Under the pieces are notes generated by a model that was not told where the DNA came from, made no database searches, and worked only from the letters and a program-made list of their open reading frames with translations. Both the position numbers and the translations under genes were made by a program. From the NCBI GenBank assembly GCA_020832445.1, contig JAFIEO010000017.1, forward strand, positions 1 to 64,000: a stretch of DNA of 64,000 nt, read 5' to 3'. Shown here one piece after another: positions 18,420-29,651 of the stretch (positions within the stretch are counted from its first letter, which is position 1; every line of letters begins with the position of its first letter). The stretch comes from Paracoccaceae bacterium. Its GTDB lineage: Bacteria > Pseudomonadota > Alphaproteobacteria > Rhodobacterales > Rhodobacteraceae.

Positions 18420-19826
18420 ATGAGTTCAGCTGACGTTCTGAAGCTTATTAAAGACGAAGATATCGCATATCTTGATATCCGTTTCACCGACCCGCGTGGC
18501 CGCATGTTGCATGTGACCATCGTGGGCGATCTGGTCGACGAGGATTTCCTTGAAGAAGGCTTCATGTTTGACGGATCGTCCGTGCCGGGCTGGAAGGGTA
18601 TCGAAGCGTCGGATATGAAACTGGTGTTCGATCTGGACAGCGTTTATGTCGACCCGTTCTATGCCGAGAAAACGCTTGCGATCCATGCGTCCATCGTGGA
18701 ACCCGACACCAACGAGCCTTATGAGCGTGACCCGCGCGGCACCGCCGAAAAGGCCGAATCCTACCTGAAATCATCAGGCATTGGCGACGCCGCCTATTTT
18801 GGCCCCGAAGCCGAATTCTTCGTGTTCGACAGCGTGAAATTCAGCGATTCGATCAATAAGGTCAGCTTCGAGGTTGATGCCGAAGAAGCCGCATGGAATT
18901 CTGACACCGAATATGACACCGGCAATACCGGCCACCGTCCCGGCGTCAAGGGCCACTACTTTGCCATGAATCCGATGGATGCCAATCAGGACATGCGTTC
19001 TGAAATGTTGACCACCATGAAAGACATGGGCATGAAGGTCGACAAGCACCACACCGAAGTGGCGTCCGCACAGCATGAACTTGGCCTGATCTTCGGATCA
19101 CTGACCAAGCAGGCTGACGAAATCATGAAATACAAATATGTCGTGCGCAATGTCGCAGACGCCTATGGCAAGACGGCAACTTTCATGCCCAAGCCTGTCA
19201 AGGGTGACAACGGCACCGGCATGCATGTGAACATGTCGATCTGGAAAGATGGCAAGCCGCTGTTTGCAGGCGACAAATACGCCGATCTTAGCCAGGAAGC
19301 GTTGTGGTTCATTGGCGGCATTCTGAAACATGCCAAAACGCTGAACGCGTTTACCAACCCCACAACCAACAGCTACAAACGCCTGATCCCCGGTTTTGAA
19401 GCACCCGTTCTGCGCGCATTCTCGGCACGCAACCGGTCGGGTTGTATCCGTATTCCATGGACCGAAAGCCCCAAGGCCAAGCGCGTCGAAGCCCGTTTCC
19501 CCGACCCGTCTGCAAACCCCTATCTGGCATTTGCCGCATTGCTGATGGCGGGCCTTGACGGGATCAAGAACAAGATCGATCCGGGCCCTGCATCCGACAA
19601 GGACCTGTATGACCTGCCGCCAGAAGAGCTGGAAGGCATCCCCACAGTTTGCGCATCCTTGCGCGAAGCGCTGGACAGCCTTGCTGCCGATCACGACTTC
19701 CTGCTGGCCGGTGATGTGTTCACCAAGGACCAGATCATGGCCTATATCGATCTTAAATGGGAAGAAGTGTATGCCTATGAGCACACACCCCACCCGATCG
19801 AATATGCGATGTATTACAGCTGCTGA
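18420..19826 (+). CDS. glnA: glutamine synthetase type I
   Basis: Makes glutamine from glutamate, ammonia and ATP as a dodecamer. The 468-residue length is standard for GSI-beta. FMFDGSSVPGW is near residue 50, the metal ligands are in GPEAEFFVFD near 130, KGDNGTGMHVNMS is near 262, and RNRSGCIRIP is near 340. The adenylylation Tyr is present in KDLYDLPPEELEG near 398, so GlnE control is expected. The start at 18420 follows AAGGAGAAGG; the track start 15 residues upstream is not supported. A strong terminator follows. Confidence 0.98.
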   Translation: MSSADVLKLIKDEDIAYLDIRFTDPRGRMLHVTIVGDLVDEDFLEEGFMFDGSSVPGWKGIEASDMKLVFDLDSVYVDPFYAEKTLAIHASIVEPDTNEPYERDPRGTAEKAESYLKSSGIGDAAYFGPEAEFFVFDSVKFSDSINKVSFEVDAEEAAWNSDTEYDTGNTGHRPGVKGHYFAMNPMDANQDMRSEMLTTMKDMGMKVDKHHTEVASAQHELGLIFGSLTKQADEIMKYKYVVRNVADAYGKTATFMPKPVKGDNGTGMHVNMSIWKDGKPLFAGDKYADLSQEALWFIGGILKHAKTLNAFTNPTTNSYKRLIPGFEAPVLRAFSARNRSGCIRIPWTESPKAKRVEARFPDPSANPYLAFAALLMAGLDGIKNKIDPGPASDKDLYDLPPEELEGIPTVCASLREALDSLAADHDFLLAGDVFTKDQIMAYIDLKWEEVYAYEHTPHPIEYAMYYSC

Positions 19827-19846
19827 TCAGCCGGTATTCGGAACAA

Positions 19847-19875
19847 AAGCCCCCGCATTTGCGGGGGCTTTTTTT
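19847..19875 (+). terminator. intrinsic terminator of glnBA
   Basis: AGCCCCCGC, a 4-base loop, GCGGGGGCT and a T run begin 21 bases after the glnA stop. Confidence 0.9.
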
Positions 19876-19904
19876 GGTGCTGGAACTGATTTGAATTGCG
19901 GTAT

Positions 19905-20136
19905 TTGTCTTTCGACGGTCATTCGGGCATGAATAAAGCCCGCGCCATCGGTGGGCCGGGGTCTGCCGATCCGACATTTGAGATGTGCAGTTTATGCAGG
20001 CTGCATACTTCTGTGCGCAAGGGCTTGGCATACCATCAGCCAAATCGGCAGGCCGCGGGACGGCCAGACCTATGGCGCGGCGGGCTGCGCCCTTGATTCC
20101 GCGCATTTGGGCTTTCCCGATGTCTTCAAAAGGCCA
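19905..20136 (+). repeat. intergenic inverted-repeat element, copy B
   Basis: About 232 bp, in the same orientation as copy A, between the convergent genes glnA and aroA. Its right end is TCAAAAGGCCA; the left end (TGTCTTTCGACGGTCATTCG) is worn but aligns with copy E. The core keeps GCGCCATCGGTGGGCC, the perfect hairpin TATGCAGGCTGCATA and TGCCGAT/ATCGGCA. At the right outer arm it has GGCCAGACCTATGGCGC, one base longer than copies A, C and D, which breaks the outer pairing and any shared reading frame. Confidence 0.85.
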
Positions 20137-20165
20137 TTCTCAACCAGCCTGACGGTCAACCAGCT

Positions 20166-22236
<2,071 letters not shown>

Positions 22237-22299
22237 GGTGCACCCCTTTTGCTGCGGTGCAGCATAGCGGGTTTTGCGTCCCGATGCACGCGCAAAAGT

Positions 22300-22752
22300 T
22301 CAGGCGCGGTCATCCTTGGGGGACCCCATGACAACCATGGTCGTCAATGTGTCCAGATAGGGGAACGCGCCCATGTAATCGGTGTGAAAATGTTTGTAAG
22401 CCGCCAGATCGCGCACTTCCACGCGCAGCAGGTATTCGACTGTGCCGGTAATGTTGTGGCATTCGCGCACCTGCGGGGCTGCGCGCATCAGGTGTTCAAA
22501 TTCTTCCTGTGCAGCCTTGGTGTGGCGCGACAGGCCCACAGTGACATAGGCGATGAAGCCGATGCCGGTTTGCAAAGGGTCCAGCACGGCCTTGTAGCCG
22601 GTGATGACGCGCCTGCGTTCCAGTTCCTGCACGCGGCGCAAACATGCAGACGGCGACAGCCCGACGCGTTCGGCCAGATCAAGGTTGGAAATGCGCCCTT
22701 CCTGCGTCAGGATGCGCAATATATGTTCGGATATTTTGTCTAGTCCCGCCAT
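22300..22752 (-). CDS. Lrp/AsnC family transcriptional regulator
   Basis: A 150-residue regulator with an N-terminal AsnC-type helix-turn-helix (ISNLDLAERVGLSPSACLRRVQELE) and a C-terminal RAM ligand-sensing domain (GFIAYVTVGLSRHT ... VRECHNITGTVEYLLRV). It faces a LysE exporter across 87 bases that contain a perfect inverted repeat, the classic layout of an amino-acid sensor controlling its exporter. ATG 22752 is preferred to the track start 3 codons upstream, which falls in the operator. Confidence 0.92.
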   Translation of the reverse strand: MAGLDKISEHILRILTQEGRISNLDLAERVGLSPSACLRRVQELERRRVITGYKAVLDPLQTGIGFIAYVTVGLSRHTKAAQEEFEHLMRAAPQVRECHNITGTVEYLLRVEVRDLAAYKHFHTDYMGAFPYLDTLTTMVVMGSPKDDRA

Positions 22753-22755
22753 AAG

Positions 22756-22790
22756 TTGCAAATTATGCGTCTGACTTGCAGTATTTGCAA
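22756..22790. promoter_or_regulatory. inverted repeat, probable Lrp-family operator
   Basis: TTGCAAAT, 19 bases, ATTTGCAA: perfect 8 bp arms directly upstream of the Lrp-type gene, with ACTTGCAGT between them as a further half-like site. Its place in the divergent gap suggests autoregulation and control of the LysE gene. Confidence 0.6.
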
Positions 22791-22839
22791 TTCAATTTCC
22801 TGAAATCTGCATTAAGTTTTGCGCAAGTATGGGATTGAG

Positions 22840-23439
22840 ATGATGACACCAGAAGTTTTTCTTGCACTGCTTGCCTTCGCCTTTGTGACCTCTGCCACGC
22901 CGGGGCCGAATAATGTCATGTTGCTGGCATCGGGGGTGAATTTCGGGTTTCGCCGGTCGCTGCCGCATATGGCGGGCATCGCCATTGGTCATGCGGGAAT
23001 GGTGTTTCTGGTGGGGGTGGGGTTGATGGGGGTTTTCATCAGCTACCCGCCCGCACAAATGGCGCTGAAGGTGGTGTCGGTCGTCTATATGCTGTGGCTG
23101 GCGTGGAAAATTGCCAATGCCGCGCCGCCGGACGGGTCCAGCACCAAGGCCCGCCCGCTGACATTCCTGCAAGCGGCGGCGTTTCAGTGGGTCAACCCCA
23201 AGGCATGGGTCATATCGCTGGGGGCGGTGTCGATCTATGCGCCGACGCAGGAATGGGTGGCGGTTGCATGGGTGGCTGCGGGGTTTCTAAGTGTGGGCTG
23301 GACCTCGACCGTTATATGGACGGGGCTGGGCATGGGTGTGCGGCGGCTGTTGCAGCGCCCTGACTGGTTGCGGGTGTTCAACTATTCGATGGCGGCATTG
23401 CTGGTGGCGTCCCTGTTGCCGGTGGTTTTCGCAGGGTAA
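22840..23439 (+). CDS. LysE family amino acid exporter
   Basis: A 199-residue inner-membrane protein with about six transmembrane helices. It has the LysE/RhtB signature near the start (TSATPGPNNVMLLASG, residues 17-32) and QWVNPKAWVISLGAVS in the middle. It should export an amino acid or analogue; which one is not readable. ATG 22840 is the first ATG; the track start is a TTG 7 codons upstream. The divergent Lrp-type gene is the likely regulator. Confidence 0.9.
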   Translation: MMTPEVFLALLAFAFVTSATPGPNNVMLLASGVNFGFRRSLPHMAGIAIGHAGMVFLVGVGLMGVFISYPPAQMALKVVSVVYMLWLAWKIANAAPPDGSSTKARPLTFLQAAAFQWVNPKAWVISLGAVSIYAPTQEWVAVAWVAAGFLSVGWTSTVIWTGLGMGVRRLLQRPDWLRVFNYSMAALLVASLLPVVFAG

Positions 23440-23466
23440 GCCCCCGCAAAAACCGGCCCACAATGC

Positions 23467-23495
23467 TTGCGCAGCGGCCAAAGCACGGCTAGTCT
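23467..23495 (+). promoter_or_regulatory. possible promoter of the TAXI transporter operon
   Basis: TTGCGC, a 17-base spacer and TAGTCT lie 60 bases before the TAXI binding-protein start. The match is moderate and rests on pattern alone. Confidence 0.35.
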
Positions 23496-23554
23496 TTCCA
23501 TAGATCGCGTGACGATCAGAAAAAACAATAACAGTGATCCTTGGGAGGATACCA

Positions 23555-24514
23555 ATGACTTATAGATTTGCAGCCATTGCCGCTGCAACGGCCCTTTTGA
23601 CAGTGCCGGTGCAGGCGCAGGAATTGTCCATTGCCACAGGCGGCACCGGCGGGGTTTACTTTCCCTATGGCGGTGGTCTGGCCGAAGTGATCAACCGCCA
23701 TGTCGAGGGCGCATCCGCAAGTGCGGAAGTCACCGGCGCATCGGTGGAGAACGTGGCACTGGTATCGCGCTTCGATTCCGATCTGGCGCTGGCACTGGCC
23801 GACACCGTGTATCAGGCCTTCCATGGCGAGGGCGCGTTTGAAGGGCGTCAGGTGGATGAATTGCGCGCCATCGCGTCGATCTATCCCAACGCGGTGCAGA
23901 TTGTGACACTGGCCGACAGCGGCATTACCGGCCTTGATGACCTGCGCGGCAAGCGTGTGTCTGTTGGCGCACCGGGGTCCGGCACCGAAGTCAGTGCGCA
24001 AACCCTGCTGGCGGCCAATGGAATTACCTATGATGACATCAGCGAACAGCGCCTGAACTTCAATGAAACCGCCGATGCATTGCGCGACGGCGATATTGAT
24101 GCAGGGTTCTGGAGTGTTGGCCCGCCCACCAGTTCCATCATGAACCTTGCCACAACGCGGTCCATCACGCTGGTTCCGCTGACCACCGAAGAAATCGCCG
24201 CCGCGATCGAGGCCGAACCGACATTCGCCCCCTATACCCTGCGCGAAGGGCTGTATGACGGGATGGCAGAGCCGGTGTTGACCATTTCAACGCCGAATGT
24301 GCTGATTGTGCATGCCGATATGGATGAGGAACTGGCCTATAACATCACCAAGGCGATGTATGAGAATGTTGACGAGTTGATCGCCATTCACCCGGCCGCG
24401 AATGACACGACGGTTGAATTCAGTGTTGATTCCACGCCCATCCCCTTCCACCCCGGCGCGCTGCGCTATCTGGAAGAAGTGGGTGCAACAGCGCAGGACC
24501 ATCAGCGCCCGTGA
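23555..24514 (+). CDS. TAXI family TRAP transporter solute-binding protein
   Basis: Periplasmic binding protein of a TRAP transporter. The 319-residue protein has a signal peptide (MTYRFAAIAAATALLTVPVQAQ, cut after AQA/Q) and the TAXI-family opening LSIATGGTGGVYFPYGG; GAPGSGTEVSAQTLL near residue 143 is also typical. Family members bind glutamate, 2-oxoglutarate or other organic acids; the ligand is unknown. GGGAGG precedes ATG 23555. Its TGA overlaps the next gene by 4 bases. Confidence 0.93.
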   Translation: MTYRFAAIAAATALLTVPVQAQELSIATGGTGGVYFPYGGGLAEVINRHVEGASASAEVTGASVENVALVSRFDSDLALALADTVYQAFHGEGAFEGRQVDELRAIASIYPNAVQIVTLADSGITGLDDLRGKRVSVGAPGSGTEVSAQTLLAANGITYDDISEQRLNFNETADALRDGDIDAGFWSVGPPTSSIMNLATTRSITLVPLTTEEIAAAIEAEPTFAPYTLREGLYDGMAEPVLTISTPNVLIVHADMDEELAYNITKAMYENVDELIAIHPAANDTTVEFSVDSTPIPFHPGALRYLEEVGATAQDHQRP

Positions 24515-24999
24515 CGCGAAGGGCTGCGGGGCGGCATCTGGTTGCCGCCCTGTGTCTGTTGCCTGTCATGGTTTTGCCGGACGCCGCTGCCGCCGACCCC
24601 GCCTTGCAACTGCATGACGATGGCGGCGCGGTGCTGGCACAACTGCCCATGCGGGACGGCGCGGAAATCTGCCTGCGCTGGTCGCATTCCGTAACAGGGG
24701 GCGCTGTGGCCGATTGCTTTGAAAACAATGCGGGCCAACTGACCTTGACGCGCAGTTTCCTGCATGATTTCGCCGCAGGTCTGGGCGAGGTGGCGGGCCG
24801 TGGCAGATTGGTGTCTGCGCCGCGCGGCGGCTACTGGATTGTGGACATTAATGAGGCCATGCCTGCAAACAGCGTGACCTTGCGCAACGGGTCTGACCCT
24901 GTCGGGCACACACTGACAGCGGCAGGGCAGGAATTGCCCTTGTCGGACTATGTGGCCCGCGGCGCGCGCGTCAGGCTGCATTTGAATTTGCACCCCTAA
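24511..24999 (+). CDS. DUF1850 protein of the TAXI-TRAP locus
   Basis: A 162-residue exported protein with an N-terminal signal sequence (LVAALCLLPVMVLPDAAAA). It fits the DUF1850 family by length, by LRWSHSVTGGAVADCFE and by its place between a TAXI binding protein and its fused permease. Function is unknown; the constant position suggests an accessory periplasmic subunit. It starts with GTG inside GTGA, overlapping the upstream stop. Confidence 0.8.
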   Translation: MTRRAAGRHLVAALCLLPVMVLPDAAAADPALQLHDDGGAVLAQLPMRDGAEICLRWSHSVTGGAVADCFENNAGQLTLTRSFLHDFAAGLGEVAGRGRLVSAPRGGYWIVDINEAMPANSVTLRNGSDPVGHTLTAAGQELPLSDYVARGARVRLHLNLHP

Positions 25000-25121
25000 A
25001 CGATGATGCGTTCATTGCATACGCACGCGCCATCCTTTTTACTTCAGATTGCGCATGTTCAGGACACTTAAAACCGGTTCCCATTGCCTGAGCAACATGC
25101 ACCAATGACAGGGCAGCCCCG

Positions 25122-27158
25122 ATGGCATCAAAGACAAGCATCACCGACACCATGTCCCCCGATCAGGTTGAAGGCGGGGTTATCCCTGAAAACCTGCGAT
25201 CTGCCGATGCGATGCAGCCGCGCCCTGTGCTGTGGCTGATCACGGCAGTGGCGATCATGCTGTCGCTGTTCCAGCTGTATACGGCCGGTATCCAGCCGCT
25301 GGGCCTGTTTTATCAGCGCACCGCGCATCTGGGCTTTGTGCTGTTTCTGGCGTTTCTGATTTTCCCCGTCTTCGGACAGACGCGCCCGCGCGGGGCGTTG
25401 GGCTGGGTTATCGATGCGGGGTTTCTGACAGCGGCGTTTTTAAGCGGGTTTTATATCATCTGGTATCTGGATGACATCATCGCACGGGCAGGGTGGTGGA
25501 CCGCCACGGATATTACCGTGGGCATTATCTGCATTATTGCCGTGCTTGAAGCCAGCCGCCGTGCGGTGGGGCTGGGCCTGACCATCATTGGCGCGCTGGC
25601 CATCATCTATGCGCTGGCGGGGCCGCGCGGGGCCTTGCCGCAGGTGGGCGAATGGATGCCGGGTATTCTGTCGCATCGCGGCGCCAGCGTGGACCGGCTG
25701 GTGGGGCAGTTATATCTGGGGCAGGAAGGCATTTTTGGCCTGCCGCTTGGCGTGGCCGCGACATTCGTGTTTATGTTCGTGCTGTTCGGGGCCTTTCTGG
25801 AAAAAACCGGCGCGGGCAAGTTCTTCATCGATCTGGCTTTTGCCGCCACCGGGCGCAAGCCGGGCGGCCCTGCAAAAGCTGCCGTGATCGCAAGCGCGGG
25901 GATGGGGTCTATATCGGGTTCGGCGATTGCCAATGTGGTGACCACGGGGGCCTTCACCATCCCGCTGATGAAGCGGCTGGGCTACAAGCCCAAACAGGCG
26001 GGCGGTATTGAAGCGGCGGCATCCACGGGCGGGCAGATCACGCCGCCCCTGATGGGGGCGGGCGCGTTCCTGATTTCGGAATATACCCAAGTGCCCTATA
26101 TCGACATCGTTCTGGTGTCGATCTTTCCGGCGATCCTGTATCTGGGCACAGTCTATCTGTTCGTGCATATCGTGGCGATGAAACAGGGCATGAAGGGGCT
26201 GTCTGCGGCAGAATTGCCCATCGTGCGCCATGTGTTGGCGGCGGGGTGGCAGTTCATTGTGCCGCTGGTGTTGCTGGTTGTGCTGCTGGTCAACAACATC
26301 TCGCCCATGCGGGTGGGGTTCTGGGCCATTTTGTCGGTCGTGGGCGTGGCGGGGCTGCGCGGCGCTTGGGCGGTTCTGGCAGATGGTCCGGTCACGTGTG
26401 AACGGGTGCAGGCGTCCGTCATGCGCGGGCTGCGCATGATATACGAGTCGCTGGAACTGGGCGCGCGCAATGCGGTTGCCGTGTCCATTGCCTGTGCGGT
26501 GGCGGGTATTATCGTGGGGGTTGTGGGCCTGACCGGGCTGGGGCTGAAATTCAGCTCCATGATGGTGGCGCTGTCGGGTGGCAATATCGTGCTGGCGCTT
26601 GGGCTGGTGCTGATTGCATCGCTGGTGCTTGGTCTGGGGCTGCCGGTGACGGCCAGCTATATCGTGCTGATCGTGCTGGTGGGGCCTGCGTTGCACAATG
26701 AATTCGGCATCCCGCTGCTGATCGCGCATCTGGTGGTGTTCTGGTATTCACAGGACAGCAATGTGACGCCCCCCGTGGCGCTTGCGGGGTTTGCAGGCGC
26801 GGCTGTGGCGGGCGCGAAACCCATGGAAACCAGTATGCAGGCGTGGAAATTTGCCAAGGGCCTGTATCTGATCCCGCTGTTCATGGTGTTCAACCCCGAA
26901 ATCATCTATGGTGGCCCGCTGCCGCATGTGCTGTGGACAGGGTTTACCGCGATATTGGGGCTTGTGGCCTTTGCCAGCGCGATCGAGGGGTATTTGTTCG
27001 GGCGGATGGATATTGCATCGCGGCTGGTGGCTATTCCCGCTGTTATTGCGCTGTTCTGGCCATCATTCACCGTCGAGTTGGTGGGCGCGGGCGTGCTGCT
27101 GGTGGTGCTGGCAATAAACTGGCTGAACGCCCGTCAGGCGCGCGCGCATCCGACGTGA
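25122..27158 (+). CDS. TRAP transporter fused permease (TAXI type)
   Basis: A 678-residue membrane protein that joins the small 4-helix subunit to the large 12-helix DctM-like subunit, as in TAXI systems. The N-terminal 40 residues are hydrophilic; SAGMGSISGSAIANVVTTGAFTIP and EAAASTGGQITPPLMGAGAFL near residues 265-325 are the family core, and FWYSQDSNVTPPVALAGF is the second repeat. It uses an ion gradient to import the ligand caught by the TAXI protein. A 122-base gap with no recognisable feature separates it from the DUF1850 gene. Confidence 0.95.
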   Translation: MASKTSITDTMSPDQVEGGVIPENLRSADAMQPRPVLWLITAVAIMLSLFQLYTAGIQPLGLFYQRTAHLGFVLFLAFLIFPVFGQTRPRGALGWVIDAGFLTAAFLSGFYIIWYLDDIIARAGWWTATDITVGIICIIAVLEASRRAVGLGLTIIGALAIIYALAGPRGALPQVGEWMPGILSHRGASVDRLVGQLYLGQEGIFGLPLGVAATFVFMFVLFGAFLEKTGAGKFFIDLAFAATGRKPGGPAKAAVIASAGMGSISGSAIANVVTTGAFTIPLMKRLGYKPKQAGGIEAAASTGGQITPPLMGAGAFLISEYTQVPYIDIVLVSIFPAILYLGTVYLFVHIVAMKQGMKGLSAAELPIVRHVLAAGWQFIVPLVLLVVLLVNNISPMRVGFWAILSVVGVAGLRGAWAVLADGPVTCERVQASVMRGLRMIYESLELGARNAVAVSIACAVAGIIVGVVGLTGLGLKFSSMMVALSGGNIVLALGLVLIASLVLGLGLPVTASYIVLIVLVGPALHNEFGIPLLIAHLVVFWYSQDSNVTPPVALAGFAGAAVAGAKPMETSMQAWKFAKGLYLIPLFMVFNPEIIYGGPLPHVLWTGFTAILGLVAFASAIEGYLFGRMDIASRLVAIPAVIALFWPSFTVELVGAGVLLVVLAINWLNARQARAHPT

Positions 27159-27183
27159 ATGGGCTGTGCTGAATAATTCATCG

Positions 27184-27210
27184 CTTGCGCGCCTATAATT
27201 CAGGCGCAAG
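27184..27210 (+). other. hairpin holding a TATAAT between TRAP permease and the Anbu cluster
   Basis: CTTGCGC (27184-27190) and GCGCAAG (27204-27210) are inverted, with TATAAT in the loop and only a weak T-rich stretch after it. It may end the TRAP transcript, or the TATAAT may be the -10 element for the Anbu cluster with a poor -35. Confidence 0.4.
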
Positions 27211-27277
27211 GTTCTGTTTACCTTTACATTCCGAACAGACCTGCTTTGATGACCCAATATAACGGAGTTTCTGCGCA

Positions 27278-28696
27278 ATGGTGACCAGCTTTTTCAACGA
27301 AATGTATGCATCTGACGGGTTAAGGGCACCCTATCAAATGTTGGAAGGCTGGTATCAGAATATGCCCGCCGAATTCCGCGCCCTCAAACAGGCCGAGGCC
27401 GAGGATCTGTTTCGCCGCTATGGCATTACCTTTGCGGTTTACGGTGAAGGGGGCGATCCTGACAGGCTGATCCCGTTCGATATGTTCCCGCGTGTGTTCA
27501 CCGCACATGAATGGCGCAGACTGGAGCGCGGCATCAAACAGCGTGCCCGTGCGCTGAATGCGTTTTTGTCCGATGTCTATGACCGTGGCGAGATTATTCG
27601 CGCAGGGCTTATTCCTGCCGATCTGGTGTATCGCAATGACGCGTATGAAATTGCCGTGGCGGGGTTCCGCCCGCCCTTGGGGGTGTTCAGCCATATCGTG
27701 GGCATTGATCTGGTGCGCACGGGGGCCGAGCAGTTTTATGTGCTGGAAGATAACTGCCGCACCCCGTCGGGCGTGTCCTACATGCTGGAAAACCGCGAAG
27801 TCATGATGCGCATGTTCCCGCATCTGTTTCAGGAAAACCGCGTGGCGCCGGTGGACGGCTATGCACGGCTGCTGAAACGCACATTGGCATCTGTCGCGCC
27901 CGCGAAATGCGACCGTGACCCCTGCGTGGTGCTGCTGACGCCGGGGCATTTCAATTCGGCCTATTATGAACATTCCTTTCTGGCCGATCTGATGGGGATT
28001 GAACTGGTCGAAGGGCAGGATCTGTTCGTCGAGGGGGATTTTTGCTGGATGCGCACCACCGAGGGGCCGCGCAAGGTGGATGTCATCTATCGCCGCATTG
28101 ATGATGCGTTTCTGGACCCGCTGTGTTTCCGCCCCGATTCCGCGCTGGGCGTTCCGGGGCTGATGAATGTCTATCGCTCGGGCGGGGTGACAATCTGTTC
28201 TGCGCCGGGTGCCGGTGTGGCCGATGACAAGGCCATCTATACCTATGTGCCCGAAATGGTGCGCTTCTATCTGGGTGAAACCCCGATACTGGACAATGTG
28301 CCGACATGGCAATGCGCCAAATCCGATGATCTGAAATATGTGCTGGAAAATATCGGCGAACTGGTCGTCAAGGAAGTGCACGGGTCGGGCGGGTATGGCA
28401 TGCTTGTGGGGCCTGCATCCGACCGCGCCACGATTGACACATTCGCGGCAAAAGTGGCGGCAAACCCGTCGAATTACATCGCCCAGCCCACATTGGCGCT
28501 GTCAACCTGCCCCACTTTCGTAGAGGAAGGCATAGCGCCGCGTCATGTGGATTTGCGCCCCTATTGCCTTGTCGGCCGTGATGTCGAACTCGTGCCCGGT
28601 GCGTTGACGCGTGTTGCCCTGACCGACGGGTCGCTGGTCGTCAATTCCAGTCAGGGTGGCGGCGTCAAGGACACTTGGGTCATCGCGGAGGAATGA
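27278..28696 (+). CDS. circularly permuted type 2 ATP-grasp protein
   Basis: A 472-residue protein of the permuted ATP-grasp family (DUF404/DUF407 type), an ATP-dependent carboxylate-amine ligase fold. Typical segments are LEDNCRTPSGVSYMLENRE near residue 158, LTPGHFNSAYYEHSFLA near 225, DVIYRRIDDAFLDPL near 268, and the C-terminal LVVKEVHGSGGYGMLVGP and PTFVEEGIAPRHVDLRPY. It is the first gene of a four-gene cluster ending in the Anbu protease homologue and may make or attach a peptide bond. The substrate is unknown. Confidence 0.92.
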   Translation: MVTSFFNEMYASDGLRAPYQMLEGWYQNMPAEFRALKQAEAEDLFRRYGITFAVYGEGGDPDRLIPFDMFPRVFTAHEWRRLERGIKQRARALNAFLSDVYDRGEIIRAGLIPADLVYRNDAYEIAVAGFRPPLGVFSHIVGIDLVRTGAEQFYVLEDNCRTPSGVSYMLENREVMMRMFPHLFQENRVAPVDGYARLLKRTLASVAPAKCDRDPCVVLLTPGHFNSAYYEHSFLADLMGIELVEGQDLFVEGDFCWMRTTEGPRKVDVIYRRIDDAFLDPLCFRPDSALGVPGLMNVYRSGGVTICSAPGAGVADDKAIYTYVPEMVRFYLGETPILDNVPTWQCAKSDDLKYVLENIGELVVKEVHGSGGYGMLVGPASDRATIDTFAAKVAANPSNYIAQPTLALSTCPTFVEEGIAPRHVDLRPYCLVGRDVELVPGALTRVALTDGSLVVNSSQGGGVKDTWVIAEE

Positions 28697-28697
28697 T

Positions 28698-29651
28698 ATG
28701 CTAAGCCGTACAGCCGCGAATCTGTTCTGGATGACACGCTTTCTGGAACGCTCGGAAACCACTGCCCGCCTGCTGGACATGGGGTTTCGCAATGCGCTTT
28801 TGCCCAACACCGGCGGGGGATATCGCAACGAATGGGGGGCCATCTTGCAAAGCAAGGGGGTGTTGCAGCCCTTTACCGACAAATACGGCGAGATTGTTCA
28901 GCGCAATGTCGAAAGTTTCCTGTTTTTCGACATGGAAAACCCGTCATCTGTCGCCAGTTGCATTCGGTCCGCGCGTGAAAACGCACGCATTGTGCGCACG
29001 GCGCTGACATCGCAGGTGTGGGATGCCATCAATGCCAGCTATCAGGAACTGATGGCCATGCAGCGGCTGGAGCGGTCTAAACTGTCCACGCCCGACCTGA
29101 CCGACTGGACCATTCGCACCAGTTCACTGATCCGTGGGGCGATTGAATCCACGCAATTGCGCATCGATGGCTACAGCTTCATGAATCTGGGCTATGCGGT
29201 GGAACGCGCGGACAATACGGCGCGGCTGCTGGATGTGAAATATTATGTGCTGCTGCCATCGGTGGCCTATGTGGGGTCGGGGCTGGACAATTACCAATGG
29301 ACAACGCTGTTGCGTGCATTGTCGGCGCACAGGGCCTATAACTGGGCCTATGGCGGGGAATTAAGTTCGGTGCAGATTGCACATTTCCTGTTGCTGAACC
29401 CCAAATTCCCGCGATCCCTGTTGTCATGTTATGCCGAAGCGAATGAGCATCTGGACCAGCTGGCGCGCATTTACGGGCGCTCCACGCCTGCGCAGGAATC
29501 CGCGCGCGCCCTTCTGGGCGAGTTGGCAGAGGCCCGCATAGATGATGTGTTTGATGAAGGGTTGCATGAATTCCTGACGCGCATGATCAATGAAAACGGC
29601 GGGTTGGCGCAATCCATCCATGACCAGTATCTGACGGGGGAAGCGCGATGA
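28698..29651 (+). CDS. alpha-E domain protein (DUF403)
   Basis: A 317-residue all-helical protein that begins MLSRTAANLFWMTRFLERSETTARLLD, the hallmark of the alpha-E family. No enzymatic activity is established for the family. It lies one base after the ATP-grasp stop with GGAGGAA before ATG 28698; the track start at 28656 lies inside the ATP-grasp gene. Its TGA overlaps the transglutaminase ATG (ATGA). Confidence 0.93.
   Translation: MLSRTAANLFWMTRFLERSETTARLLDMGFRNALLPNTGGGYRNEWGAILQSKGVLQPFTDKYGEIVQRNVESFLFFDMENPSSVASCIRSARENARIVRTALTSQVWDAINASYQELMAMQRLERSKLSTPDLTDWTIRTSSLIRGAIESTQLRIDGYSFMNLGYAVERADNTARLLDVKYYVLLPSVAYVGSGLDNYQWTTLLRALSAHRAYNWAYGGELSSVQIAHFLLLNPKFPRSLLSCYAEANEHLDQLARIYGRSTPAQESARALLGELAEARIDDVFDEGLHEFLTRMINENGGLAQSIHDQYLTGEAR

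Noticed and set aside
25000-25121. Small minus-strand ORF (60 residues) between DUF1850 and the TRAP permease
   Set aside because: It overlaps the permease start, has no ribosome site and no recognisable motif.
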